Source: Streptomyces sp. AP-93
GTDB lineage: Bacteria; Actinomycetota; Actinomycetes; Streptomycetales; Streptomycetaceae
NCBI RefSeq assembly: GCF_022808175.1
Contig: NZ_JALGBX010000011.1
Coordinates: forward strand, 212,056 to 276,055
DNA length: 64,000 nt
Reading direction: 5' to 3'
Shown: in pieces, positions 54,251-63,077 of the stretch
How positions within the stretch are numbered: position 1 is the first letter of the stretch
Layout of the letters: every line of letters starts with the position of its first letter
Made by a program: the position numbers and the translations under genes
The notes under the pieces: model-generated
The model's input: the letters and a program-made list of their open reading frames with translations, nothing else
Told to the model about the DNA's origin: nothing
Database searches by the model: none

Positions 54251-54287
54251 GAAGGCCCCGTACCGGTGGATCCGGTACGGGGCCTTC
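54251..54287. terminator. Bidirectional terminator between gatB and the kinase gene
   Basis: GAAGGCCCCGTACCG (54251-54265) pairs perfectly with CGGTACGGGGCCTTC (54273-54287) between convergent genes. Confidence 0.92.
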
Positions 54288-54293
54288 GTGGTC

Positions 54294-56267
54294 TCAGCGC
54301 CCCAGTACAGGGGCGGCGATGACGACGGTGCCGTTGTCGCAGCCCTTGTCGACCTTGATCCGCAGCCGCAGGGCGCCGCTCACGTCAAGGGTGTGGGTGA
54401 TCGGCTTGCCCAGTTGCACGAGCTCGGAGAAGCCTGCGGGCCGGCCGTCGAGGGAGAAGCTGATCCGCCCCTTCTCGTTGGTCGAGCCGTCGTCGATGCC
54501 CACGATGAAGTCGAGCTTCTTCCAGGCGCGGTTGAGGTCGAACTCGGTGTACGTGTCGCTGTAGCAGCGGCGTTCGGCGACGAACGCCGCCCCGTACTCC
54601 TTGGTGTCGATCTTGGCCGGCCGGACCTCGAACCCGCCCAGGTCCGTGACCGGGCTCATGACGGTCAGATCGGCGGCATTGACTCCCGGAGCGACCCCCG
54701 ACGGGGGCTGGGAGCCGGTCGCCGTCGGCTGGGCCGTCGGGTCGTCGGACGCGGACGCGGACTCGGACGGGCTCGGCGTCGGCGTCGGGGTGGGGGCCGG
54801 GTTGCCGGGGGCCGAGGGGGACGAGGCCGCCTTGTCCCCGCCGGACGCCGTGTTCGAGCCGTCCGCGTCCTTCTTGTCCCCGAGCAGCTTTACGCCGACC
54901 ACGGCGCCGCCCGCCACCACCAGAACGGCGAGCAGCGCCCCGAGCGCCAGCCCGGTCCGCCGCTTCTTGCGCGGGGGCGGCGCAGGCGCCGGTGCCGGTT
55001 CCGTGGGGGACACGGCCACGGGCGCCGGACCGTACCCCTGCGGCACGCTCGCCTGGACCGGCGGCGGGGTGTACGCGGGCTCGGTGGGCGGCGCGGAGTA
55101 CACGGGCTGTGCGGGCGGCGGTGCGTACGCCGGCTGCGCCGGGGGACCGGCCGGGGGACCGGCCGGGGGACCGGCCGGGGGACCGGCCGGGGGGCCGGTG
55201 GGAGCCGCCACCACGGGAGCCGCCACCGGAGCCGCCGGGGCCACCGGTGGCTGCTGGGGCGGGGCCACGGGCTTCGGCGGGGCCGCTGCCGGAGCGGGGA
55301 CGGGGGCCGCGGCCGGGGGAGTCGCCGGTGGTGCCGGCACCGCGTCCTGGACCACCCGCTGGGAGGTGGACGTGGTGGTGGACACCACCGCGCGGCGGAT
55401 GTCCTTCATCCAGCCCGCCAGGTTCAACGGCCGCTTCAGCGGGTCCGCGGCGTAGATGGAGGCGATCCGCTCCCGCTGCTCCGCGTCCAGCACGGCGAAC
55501 TGCGGCAGCCGTACGAGGGCCCCCGCCAGCAGTTCGGGCGTCGAGGGCGGGGACTCTCCGCTCAGCAGGAAGTACGCGATGGCCCCGAAGGCGTACCGGT
55601 CCGCGCCCGGGGTCCGCTTCCCCTCGAAGACCTCCGGCGCCGCGTAGCCCTGGGTGAACCACACCTCCGCCGTCTGGTGGTCCGCGGTCAGCTTGCTGAG
55701 GCCGAAGTCCACCAGGGTGGCCTGCCCGTGCACGTCGACCATGACATTGCCGGGGGACAGGTCACCGTGGATCACCTGACGCCCGGAGGGGGTGGCCTTC
55801 CCCGAGTGCAGCCAGTCCAGTACGTCGGCCAACTGCTCCAGCGTGCGCATCACTTCGCGCCGCTCGGCGGCCGTGGCGAGGGTCCGCTCGGCCCGCCAGT
55901 CCCGCAGGTCGAGACCGTCGACGTGGTTCATGACCAGGACCAGCGCCCGCCCGGTCAGCGTTGAGGACTCCCCGGGCCGGTGGATCGGCGGCCCCTCGAA
56001 ATGCTCCCGTACGCCCACGACGCCGGGCCGGTGGACGAAGCGCAGCAGTTCCGCCTGCTCGTTCCACTTCTGGCTGATCCGGTCGAAGACGTCCGGGGTG
56101 ATCGTGGTCTTGGAGTCGAGGACCTTCACGACGACGGGCTCGGATCCTCCCGCGAGCTCGATCTCCGCGAGATAGAGCACGGCCTCCCCGCCGCGCCCGA
56201 TGGACCGGAGCAAGCGGTAGCGGTCCGCTGCCGCGTCCGGCCCGATGTGCAGATTCTGGCTGGTCAA
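54294..56267 (-). CDS. Membrane serine/threonine protein kinase with Pro-rich linker and extracellular domain
   Basis: A 657-residue Hanks-type kinase: IGRGGEAVLY (P-loop), Lys in VVVKVLD, catalytic loop HGDLSPGN, DFG in LVDFGLSKL, and YAAPEVFEG. The HRD Arg is Gly, so this is a non-RD kinase. A Pro/Ala linker follows with five GPPA repeats, then a transmembrane helix (TGLALGALLAVLVVAGGAVVGVKLLG), a second Pro/Ser/Thr linker, and an extracellular beta domain (FDLNRAWKKLDFIVGIDDGS...LRLRIKVDKGC) that resembles an NPCBM-type sugar-binding module. It likely senses cell-wall ligands. ATG 56267 gives a normal N-terminus. Confidence 0.9.
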   Translation of the reverse strand: MTSQNLHIGPDAAADRYRLLRSIGRGGEAVLYLAEIELAGGSEPVVVKVLDSKTTITPDVFDRISQKWNEQAELLRFVHRPGVVGVREHFEGPPIHRPGESSTLTGRALVLVMNHVDGLDLRDWRAERTLATAAERREVMRTLEQLADVLDWLHSGKATPSGRQVIHGDLSPGNVMVDVHGQATLVDFGLSKLTADHQTAEVWFTQGYAAPEVFEGKRTPGADRYAFGAIAYFLLSGESPPSTPELLAGALVRLPQFAVLDAEQRERIASIYAADPLKRPLNLAGWMKDIRRAVVSTTTSTSQRVVQDAVPAPPATPPAAAPVPAPAAAPPKPVAPPQQPPVAPAAPVAAPVVAAPTGPPAGPPAGPPAGPPAGPPAQPAYAPPPAQPVYSAPPTEPAYTPPPVQASVPQGYGPAPVAVSPTEPAPAPAPPPRKKRRTGLALGALLAVLVVAGGAVVGVKLLGDKKDADGSNTASGGDKAASSPSAPGNPAPTPTPTPSPSESASASDDPTAQPTATGSQPPSGVAPGVNAADLTVMSPVTDLGGFEVRPAKIDTKEYGAAFVAERRCYSDTYTEFDLNRAWKKLDFIVGIDDGSTNEKGRISFSLDGRPAGFSELVQLGKPITHTLDVSGALRLRIKVDKGCDNGTVVIAAPVLGR

Positions 56268-56327
56268 TTTCCCCCCAGCGCCGGTTGTTTGAGTGGGGGT
56301 CAGCTTCCCGGCGCGGGAGGGTGGTGG

Positions 56328-56564
56328 TCAAGCTGCGGAGGTTACGAATGCGGACCAAGCGGAGGGGGCCACGGTCAGGACGGGGCCTTCGGTGACCTTG
56401 GAGTCGCGGACGTGCACGGCGGCGGGGTGGGCGGCCACCTCTACGCAGTCGCCACCCTCGCTACCGCTGTAGCTGGACTTCCGCCAGTGGTAGGCGACTT
56501 CGAGGCAGTTGCCGCCCTCGCTACCGCTGTAGCTCGACTTGAACCAGGTCAGTGCGCGGGTCAT
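56328..56564 (-). CDS. DUF397 protein with duplicated motif
   Basis: A 78-residue protein. The DUF397 core WxKSSYSGSEGGxCxEVA occurs twice: WFKSSYSGSEGGNCLEVA and WRKSSYSGSEGGDCVEVA, followed by the usual VHVRDSK...WSAFV. The two halves are encoded by near-identical DNA (about 56444-56482 and 56504-56542), so this is a recent internal duplication. ATG 56564 overlaps the XRE-gene stop (ATGA). DUF397 proteins are small partners of XRE/DUF5753 regulators in streptomycetes and behave like toxin or effector to their antitoxin-like partner. Confidence 0.92.
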   Translation of the reverse strand: MTRALTWFKSSYSGSEGGNCLEVAYHWRKSSYSGSEGGDCVEVAAHPAAVHVRDSKVTEGPVLTVAPSAWSAFVTSAA

Positions 56565-57385
56565 GACTCTCCTAGCAGGTCGTCCAGCAGGCGCTTGCTG
56601 TCCTCCATGGACAGCGCCTGGTTCCGCAGGATCCCATATTTGAGGGTCAGCGGATGGACCTCCTCGGGGTCGTCCAGCAGGAAGCTCACGCCCTGCCCCT
56701 CGATGTACGCGAGCTGGTCGTGGTCGCCCGTTTCCAGCAGCACCATCGGTCCGTCGAGCGCAGCGTGGGTCTCCCGGGCGGTAGCCATGATCTGGAGTCC
56801 CAGAAACGGGAGTTCGGCCATCTCCCGCATGTGGCGGAGCTGGGCCAGGAGGACTTCCCGCCCTCCGACGGGACGTTCGAGGACGGACTGTTCCAGGATG
56901 AAGTGCATCATCGGCGGCCAGGGTTTGCGGGCCAGCATCGACTGGCGGCCCAGTCGGGTAGCCGTCTGGACCTCGACCTCCTCAGGGGTGAGCGGGGGGT
57001 ACAGCGAGCCGAAGACGGCCGCCGCGTACTCCGGTGTCTGGAGCAGCCCCGGAATAACCGAGTTCTCGTACGAGAACAGACTCTCCGCGTCCCGCTCGTG
57101 CGTAATGAAGTCGATCGCGAACGCCGGGTACCGCTCCCGCTTCGGGATCTTGTCGAGCGAGCTGCTCAACAGCCCGCCCGTTCCGAACAGTTCGTCGAGC
57201 GTCGCCGCCATGCGCGGCTGGAGCAGGCGACGGCCCTGCTCCATGGAGGCGATCGTCTCCGGGTCGGTGTGCAGCCCCTCGGCCAGGGCCGCTTGCGTGT
57301 AGCCCGCCTGCTTGCGGAAATGCGCGGCCATCGCGCCCAGGACGCGCCAGGAGACGTTCCGCTGGGGCTTGTTGTTGTCTGCCAT
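56561..57385 (-). CDS. XRE-family regulator with DUF5753 (Scr1/WhiJ-like)
   Basis: A 274-residue regulator. The HTH is AAHFRKQAGYTQAALAEGLHTDPETIASMEQGRR. The DUF5753 domain begins YENSVIPGLLQTPEYAAAVF and has LARKPWPPMMHFILEQSVLERPVGG and YGILRNQALS. It acts with the following DUF397 gene; WhiJ-type pairs repress development until conditions allow. ATG 57385 suits the HTH; the frame is open 21 codons further. Regulation is probably autogenous. Confidence 0.93.
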   Translation of the reverse strand: MADNNKPQRNVSWRVLGAMAAHFRKQAGYTQAALAEGLHTDPETIASMEQGRRLLQPRMAATLDELFGTGGLLSSSLDKIPKRERYPAFAIDFITHERDAESLFSYENSVIPGLLQTPEYAAAVFGSLYPPLTPEEVEVQTATRLGRQSMLARKPWPPMMHFILEQSVLERPVGGREVLLAQLRHMREMAELPFLGLQIMATARETHAALDGPMVLLETGDHDQLAYIEGQGVSFLLDDPEEVHPLTLKYGILRNQALSMEDSKRLLDDLLGES

Positions 57386-57487
57386 GACTGCGACATCCCC
57401 GTGCGGAACGGAGCTGACGCACCGTCGACCCGTACAGCACCCGTACAAAACCGGCCCGACCCGGTGGCCGGGGCCGAGCGGCCGGTC

Positions 57488-58009
57488 TCAGGCGCCCGTG
57501 GCGCCGTCGACGGCCTCGCGGAGGAAGTCCGCGTGGCCGTTGTGGCGGGCGTACTCGTGGATCATGTGCAGCATGAGCAGGCGCAGCGAGGCGTCCTCCT
57601 CCCACTTCTCGACGCGCACCGTCGCGTCGAGGGACTCGGCGGCCGCCTCCACCGCACGGGCGTGCTCGACCTCCGCGCGCCAGGCCGCGAAGGCCTCGGC
57701 GCGGGTTGAGCCGGAGGCGTCGTAGGCGGCCTGGAAGTCGTGGGTGTCCGACCACAGGTGGGGGACCTCGGCCCCGCCGAAGGTGCGCCGGAACCAGTGC
57801 CTCTCCACCTCCGCCATGTGCCGGACCAGCCCGAGCAGGGACAGGGTGGAGGGCGGGGACGACTGGCGGCGCAGCTCCTCGTCGGTGAGGCCCTCGCACT
57901 TCCAGGCGAGGGTGGCCCGGTGGAAGTCGAGGTACGCGCGGAGCGTCTCGCGCTCGCCCCCGGCGAGGGGAGGGGCGACGCGGTGGGCGGATTCTGGTGT
58001 TGCTGCCAT
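57488..58009 (-). CDS. DinB/DUF664-family protein
   Basis: A 173-residue four-helix-bundle protein. The typical strings are LRAYLDFHRATLAWKCEGLTDEELRRQS, STLSLLGLVRHMAEVERHWF (first metal His) and LLMLHMIHEYARHNGHADFLRE (two metal His). Many members are thiol-dependent S-transferases (mycothiol or bacillithiol), and this subgroup is common in Streptomyces. Substrate is unknown. It stands alone between the XRE gene and a broken chloride channel gene. Confidence 0.9.
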   Translation of the reverse strand: MAATPESAHRVAPPLAGGERETLRAYLDFHRATLAWKCEGLTDEELRRQSSPPSTLSLLGLVRHMAEVERHWFRRTFGGAEVPHLWSDTHDFQAAYDASGSTRAEAFAAWRAEVEHARAVEAAAESLDATVRVEKWEEDASLRLLMLHMIHEYARHNGHADFLREAVDGATGA

Positions 58010-58079
58010 GGCTGAGATCTTGCCCCGTTGGTCCCGGTCGGTGGAAGGCGTTCGCCCCTATCTGGGCACCCTTCTTTGA

Positions 58080-58591
58080 TCGGGGCGACAGAGCTGCTGT
58101 CCGGCCACGCCGACTACGCGGCCGCCGGCCACGCCGCGCACCCCGGCGCACGCCTCCTCGGCCCGTACTTCGTCCTGCTTGCCCTCGCCTCCGTCACGGC
58201 CTGCGCCATCGCCCGCGCGGTCTTCGGAGACCGGCCGTTCCTGGTCCTCGAGGCGATGCGGGTGGGGCAGGCCGGGCAGTACCTGCTCTTCGCGGCCCTC
58301 GGAGTCCTCGCGGGCACCGTCGGGATCGGCTTCATGCGCTTCCTGTACGCGGCCGAGGACCTGTGCGACCGGCTGTGGCGCGGCCCGCAATGGCTGCGCC
58401 CGGCGGTGGGCGGGCTGCTTGCCGGCACTGCCCCAGATGTACGGAGTCGGCTACCCCGTCCTTGAGGGCGCGGTCCACGGGAAGTACGCCCTGGGCCTGC
58501 TGCTGCTCCTGATGCTGGGCAAGATCCTGGCGACGAGCACACGGTGTACACGCTGAAGCTGGCGCGCAGGGGGATCGAGCTGGCGGCGTAG
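58080..58591 (+). pseudogene. ClC-type chloride channel remnant, deleted and frameshifted
   Basis: Pieces of a ClC channel are readable in order but in different frames: GATELLSGHADYAAAGHAAHPGARLLGPYFVLLALASV, then FLYAAEDLCDRLWRGPQWLRPAVGGLL, a frameshift near 58425 to LPQMYGVGYPVLEGAVHGKYALGLLLLLMLGKILATS, and finally VYTLKLARRGIELAA before a stop at 58589. The selectivity-filter core and the CBS region between ILATS and VYTLKL are absent, as is the N-terminal third. It is a clear decay relic with no functional product expected. Confidence 0.78.
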
Positions 58592-58602
58592 GGGGTCGGG
58601 GG

Positions 58603-59418
58603 CTACCCCTCCCAGACCCAGGGCACGGTCACGCCCAGGACATCGAAGCCCAGCCGTTCCAGGATCGGGCGGCTGTCCTGCGATGCGTCGACCTGGAGGT
58701 AGCGGATGCCCCGGTCCGCCGCTACGCGGGCGCGGTGGGCCACCAGGAGGCGGTAGATGCCGTGACCTCGCCATTCCGGGACGGTGCCGCCGCCCCACAG
58801 GCCGGCGAAGGGGCTTCCCGGGCGCATCTCCATCCGGGCCGCGCTCACCGGGGTGTCGCCCGCCATGGCGACGACGGCTTCGATCGTGTCCGGCTCGTCC
58901 CTCAGCAGGTTCAGCATCAGGTCTTTGATGCGCGGGCGATCCGCGCCGAAGGCGCGGCGGTGGGCCTCCATCATCAGGTCCACTCCCACCTCGTCGGTCA
59001 CCACCCGCAGCGTGATGCCCTCCGGTGGTTCCACCGACAGCGTGGCGAGGTCCTCCACCCGCCCCACCAGCAGTGTTTCCGCGGGCTCCGCCACGAAGCC
59101 GGCCGCGCGCAGCCGGTCCCCGAGGTCGGCGGGGCGGTCGTGGCCGTACAGCTTCCACTCGAACTCCGCCGACGGGACCTCGCCCCGATCGGCCAGCTCC
59201 GTGAAGAACGCCACCTGCTCCGCGATCGCCGCGTCCGCCGTGTGCTCGTCGAGGTCCGACCAGAGCACCATGTTCCCTCCGGGGCCGGGCACGATCTGCC
59301 GTACGACCGCGCCCGCCCGTTCCACGCGCGCGTCACTGGTGTCGGGCCGCGCATCCCGCCGCATCACGGAGTCGAACTCGGCGCGCACCTTCAGCAGGTC
59401 ATCCGGATCCATCGTCAT
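58603..59418 (-). CDS. GNAT N-acetyltransferase, two-domain form
   Basis: A 271-residue protein with a degenerate N-terminal acetyltransferase-like half (VRQIVPGPGGNMVLWSDLDEHTADAAI) and a C-terminal GNAT domain containing FAGLWGGGTVPEWRGHGIYRLLVAHRARVAADRG, the acetyl-CoA loop, and YLQVDASQDSRPILERLGF. It resembles large actinobacterial GNATs of unknown substrate. It is convergent with the broken ClC gene and divergent from the cupin gene. Confidence 0.87.
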   Translation of the reverse strand: MTMDPDDLLKVRAEFDSVMRRDARPDTSDARVERAGAVVRQIVPGPGGNMVLWSDLDEHTADAAIAEQVAFFTELADRGEVPSAEFEWKLYGHDRPADLGDRLRAAGFVAEPAETLLVGRVEDLATLSVEPPEGITLRVVTDEVGVDLMMEAHRRAFGADRPRIKDLMLNLLRDEPDTIEAVVAMAGDTPVSAARMEMRPGSPFAGLWGGGTVPEWRGHGIYRLLVAHRARVAADRGIRYLQVDASQDSRPILERLGFDVLGVTVPWVWEG

Positions 59419-59471
59419 CCGGCCAGCTCACCAGCCGCCGACGGGTCCGACAACTGCATTAACCTCAGCCC

Positions 59472-60008
59472 GTGAGCGACCACAGGCCCCCCATCCACCC
59501 CTCCGCACACTCCTCCGCACCCCCCATCCACCCCTCCGTCTACACCGGCAAGGCCGCCCCCGACGCCGCCGTCGACCGGGGCTGGCTGCTGGGCCACTTC
59601 AAGGAGTCCGGCGATCCCCGCCACAGCGAGGACGTGGAGATCAAGTGGGGCGTCCACCCCAAGGGCGAGGAGCGGGCGAGCTGGGTGCGCGGAGAGTCCC
59701 GTACGGCGTTGCAGGTGCTGATCAGCGGACGGTTCCGGCTGGAGTTCCCCGGCCGGAGCGTCGTACTGGCCGACCAAGGGGACTACGTCGTGTGGGGGCG
59801 CGGAGTCGACCACTCCTGGTACGCGGAGGAGGACTCGGTGGTGCTCACCGTGCGCTGGCCCTCGCTGCCGGGCTACCGCACCGACGAAGAGCCCGACGAC
59901 CGCCCCCACGACCTCCCGGCCGACCACCCCCAAGACCGCCCCCACGGCCACCCGGCCGACCACCCCCACGACCAGTCCGGACGGACCTCCGCTCCGAACC
60001 CCCTGTGA
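59472..60008 (+). CDS. Cupin-fold protein
   Basis: A 178-residue protein. After a Pro/His-rich start, the central part SRTALQVLISGRFRLEFPGRSVVLADQGDYVVWGRGVDHSWYAEEDSVVLTVRWPS is a single cupin barrel; KGEERASWVRG precedes it. The second-motif His and Trp (DHSWYAEE) are present, but the usual first-motif His pair is absent, so metal binding is doubtful. The C-terminal 45 residues repeat His-Pro-Asp units (HDLPADHPQDRPHGHPADHPHD), which may bind metal or be disordered. Start ATG/GTG at 59472 follows a gap of 53 bp from the divergent GNAT gene. Confidence 0.75.
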   Translation: MSDHRPPIHPSAHSSAPPIHPSVYTGKAAPDAAVDRGWLLGHFKESGDPRHSEDVEIKWGVHPKGEERASWVRGESRTALQVLISGRFRLEFPGRSVVLADQGDYVVWGRGVDHSWYAEEDSVVLTVRWPSLPGYRTDEEPDDRPHDLPADHPQDRPHGHPADHPHDQSGRTSAPNPL

Positions 60009-60221
60009 CCATGGTCCCGGACCTGCCCGAACACCTGTGACGCTGCCCACGATGGCCGCCAACGATCACGCGACGCTGCGATCGTGGAGGTGTAGACCAA
60101 CCGCCCCACTAAAATTCCAGACGCCAATTCCAGACGCCCAGCGTTCAGTTTTCAGTGTTCACACGTTCTTTGCGACGGGCCCTTCCCCGGTAAAGATCCG
60201 AACCACCAGGGAGCCCGTCCG

Positions 60222-62471
60222 TTGTCAGCCCTCGCACGCTGGTGCATGCGGCACCGACTCGTCGCCGTCCTGCTCTGGCTCCTCGCCTTCGGCGGGACCG
60301 CGGCTGCCGCGGTCGGCGCCGGGACGGCGTTCTCCAACGACTACGAGGTCCCCGGCACCGAGTCCGCCAAGGCGCACGCCCTGCTGCGGGAAGGCTTCCA
60401 CGGGCAGGGCGGCGACACCGACACCATCGTGTGGCGGGCCCCGGACGGGCAGAGCGTGCGGACGCCGGCCGTGCAGGAGCGCATGACGCGGGCCCTCGAC
60501 TCCATAGCCGGGCTGCCCGGTGTCGGATCGGTTGCCGGCCCCTACGGTCCCGGGCCCGACAGCGGGGCCCGGATCAGCCGCGACGGGCGTACCGCCTACG
60601 CCGTGGTCACCTTCGACCGGCAGGCCGACTCGGTGCCCAAGGGCGAGGCGAAGGCCGTCGTGGACGCCGCGCGGAACCCCACGACCCAGGCCGACGGGCT
60701 CCAGGTCGAGCTCGGCGGGCGCGCCATCGGCCTCACCGAGGCCCCCTCCGCGCACCTCGCCGAGGTCATCGGCGTGGCCATCGCCGCGTTGGTGCTGTTC
60801 CTGGCCTTCGGGTCACTGGCCGCCAGCCTGCTGCCCATCGCGACCGCCCTGGTCAGCGTGGGCACCGCCTACTTCGGCATCGCCCTGCTCGGTCACGCGA
60901 TGCCGGTCGCCGACTTCGCCCCGATGCTCGGCAGCCTCGTGGGCCTCGGGGTGGGCATCGACTACGCGCTGTTCATCGTCACCCGCCACCGCAAGGGCCT
61001 CAAACGCGGACTCCCGGTCGCGGAGGCCGCCGAGAGCGCCGTCGCCACCACCGGCCGGGCCGTGGTCTTCGCCGGGGCGACCGTCTGCATCGCGCTGCTC
61101 GGCATGCTGGTGCTCCGGCTGAACTTCCTGAACGGCGTCGCCATCGCCGCCTCCCTCACCGTGGTCCTGACCGTCGCCGCCTCGGTGACCCTGCTGCCCG
61201 CGCTCCTCTCGTACATCGGCATGCGCGCGCTGTCCCGCCGCGAGCGCCGCAAGCTGGCCGCCGAAGGTCCGCAGCCCGACGCGGTCACCGGCTTCGCCGC
61301 CCGCTGGTCCGCCTTCGTCGAGCGGTACCCGAAGCTGCTCGGCCTGGTCGCCACGGTGGTCATGGTGGTGCTGGCACTGCCCACGCTCTCCCTGCACCTC
61401 GGCACCTCCGACCAGGGCAACAACCCGGCTACGTCCACCACCCGCAAGGCCTACGACCTGCTCGCGGAGGGCTTCGGCCCGGGGATGAACGGCCCGCTGA
61501 CCGTGGTCGCCCGCCTCGGCGGGGCCGGCGACCGGGTCGCCGTGGACGCGCTGGCCGAGTCGCTCCGTACGGCCAGGGGCGTGGCCGCGGCCGGACCGGC
61601 GGTCTTCAACCGCAGCGGCGACACCGCCGTCGTCAACGTCGTACCGGACTCCTCCCCGCAGTCCCGGGCCACGAGCGAGCTGGTCGACAGGCTGCGCGAG
61701 GACGTCATCCCGCGCGCCGGACACGACAACTCGATGCAGGTGCACGTCGGCGGCGTGACCGCCGGGTACGACGACTTCGCCGAGGTCATCGTCGGCAAAC
61801 TGCCGCTCTTCGTCGGGGTGGTCATCGCACTCGGCTGCGTGCTCCTGCTGCTGGCCTTCCGCTCCATCGGCATCCCGGTCAAAGCGGCCGCCATGAACGT
61901 CGCCGCCGTCGCCTCCTCCTTCGGAGTCGTCGTCGCGATCTTCCAGTGGGGCTGGGGCAGCGAGGCGCTGGGGCTGGGCAGCGCGGGGCCGATCGAGCCC
62001 TTCCTCCCGGTGATCATGGTCTCGGTGCTCTTCGGGCTGTCCATGGACTACCAGGTCTTCCTCGTCAGCCGGATGTACGAGGAGTGGCTGGAGACGGGGG
62101 ACAACCAGCGGGCGGTGCGCGTCGGCCTCGCCGAGACCAGCCGGGTGATCAACTCGGCGGCCGTCATCATGATCTCCGTCTTCCTGGCCTTCGTACTCAG
62201 CGGCGACCGGCTCATCGCCATGTTCGGCATCGCGCTCGCCGCGGCCGTCGCCCTCGACGCCTTCGTCCTGCGGACCCTCCTCGTCCCGGCCCTGATGCAC
62301 CTGCTCGGCGGAGCCAACTGGTGGCTGCCGGCCTGGCTGGACCGCCGGCTCCCGAAGATCAGCATCGAGCCCCCGGAGCGCCGTCCGCATGCGAAACTTC
62401 CCCTGCAGCGGCCCGGCGCGGACCCCGTCACGAGCGAGGACGCGGCCGAGCCCGCGACCAGCTCCCGGTGA
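60222..62471 (+). CDS. MMPL-family RND transporter
   Basis: A 749-residue membrane protein with twelve helices in two halves. Landmarks are LVAVLLWLLAFGGTAAAAVG, the periplasmic loop, GSLVGLGVGIDYALFIVTRHRKGLKRG (the proton-relay Asp-Tyr) and the matching LFGLSMDYQVFLVSRMYEEW. The family exports lipids, drugs or hydrophobic metabolites using proton flow. The start is probably TTG 60222 with GGGAG 8 bases upstream; ATG 60246 is an alternative. Its stop is 46 bp before a GNAT gene on the same strand. Confidence 0.92.
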   Translation: MSALARWCMRHRLVAVLLWLLAFGGTAAAAVGAGTAFSNDYEVPGTESAKAHALLREGFHGQGGDTDTIVWRAPDGQSVRTPAVQERMTRALDSIAGLPGVGSVAGPYGPGPDSGARISRDGRTAYAVVTFDRQADSVPKGEAKAVVDAARNPTTQADGLQVELGGRAIGLTEAPSAHLAEVIGVAIAALVLFLAFGSLAASLLPIATALVSVGTAYFGIALLGHAMPVADFAPMLGSLVGLGVGIDYALFIVTRHRKGLKRGLPVAEAAESAVATTGRAVVFAGATVCIALLGMLVLRLNFLNGVAIAASLTVVLTVAASVTLLPALLSYIGMRALSRRERRKLAAEGPQPDAVTGFAARWSAFVERYPKLLGLVATVVMVVLALPTLSLHLGTSDQGNNPATSTTRKAYDLLAEGFGPGMNGPLTVVARLGGAGDRVAVDALAESLRTARGVAAAGPAVFNRSGDTAVVNVVPDSSPQSRATSELVDRLREDVIPRAGHDNSMQVHVGGVTAGYDDFAEVIVGKLPLFVGVVIALGCVLLLLAFRSIGIPVKAAAMNVAAVASSFGVVVAIFQWGWGSEALGLGSAGPIEPFLPVIMVSVLFGLSMDYQVFLVSRMYEEWLETGDNQRAVRVGLAETSRVINSAAVIMISVFLAFVLSGDRLIAMFGIALAAAVALDAFVLRTLLVPALMHLLGGANWWLPAWLDRRLPKISIEPPERRPHAKLPLQRPGADPVTSEDAAEPATSSR

Positions 62472-62517
62472 TCCGGCCACCCGCCACCCGCCGCTCGACA
62501 GCCAAGGAAGAACGCGC

Positions 62518-63072
62518 ATGTTCTCGATAGACCTCGCCGACGACGCCCAGCTGTTCCCGCTGGAGGCCCGGCACGCTGAGGAGTTCTTCGCCCACATCGA
62601 ACGCGGACGCGAGTTCATCGGCCAGTACGTCGGCTTCCCGGACCGGTCGTCCGACCTTGAGTCCGCCCGGGCCCTGCTGGCCAAGTACGCGCTCACGGCG
62701 GGGGAGGACGGCGCGCGGTTCTTCGGCATCCGGCTCGGCGGCACCCTCGTGGGCGGCGTGCTCTTCCCGGCGTTCGACGCGGGGACGGGCAACTGCGAGA
62801 TCGGCTGCTGGCTGGAGCCCGCCGCGGCCGGCCGCGGTCTGGTGACGAAGGCCTGCCGCGTCCTGATCGACTACGCATTCGGCGAGCGCGGCATGCACCG
62901 CGTCGAGTGGCACGCAGCCTCCGGCAACAAGAAGAGCCTCGCCGTGGCCGAGCGCCTCGGCATGACCCGTGAAGGCGTCATGCGCCAGAACCACCTCCAC
63001 CGGGGGGTCCGTCAGGACACCGAGATCTGGGCGCTCCTCGCCCACGAGTGGTCCGCGGCCCGCCCCGCCTGA
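62518..63072 (+). CDS. GNAT N-acetyltransferase (RimJ/RimL type)
   Basis: A 184-residue protein of the RimJ/RimL ribosomal-protein acetyltransferase subgroup: LEARHAEEFFAHIERGREFIGQY, FFGIRLGGTLVGGVLF, EIGCWLEPAAAGRGLVTKACRVLIDYAFGERGMHRVEWHAASGNKKSLAVAERLGMTREGVMRQ. Acetyl-CoA-binding loop is AAAGRGLVTKA. AAGGAAG precedes ATG 62518. It could modify a protein N-terminus or a small amine such as an antibiotic. It may share a message with the MMPL gene upstream. Confidence 0.9.
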   Translation: MFSIDLADDAQLFPLEARHAEEFFAHIERGREFIGQYVGFPDRSSDLESARALLAKYALTAGEDGARFFGIRLGGTLVGGVLFPAFDAGTGNCEIGCWLEPAAAGRGLVTKACRVLIDYAFGERGMHRVEWHAASGNKKSLAVAERLGMTREGVMRQNHLHRGVRQDTEIWALLAHEWSAARPA

Positions 63073-63077
63073 CCACC

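Noticed and set aside
59472..60008. Cupin protein annotated as signal peptidase I
   Set aside because: Similar proteins sometimes carry that label, but no Ser-Lys dyad motif or membrane anchor is present; the cupin fold is what the sequence shows.
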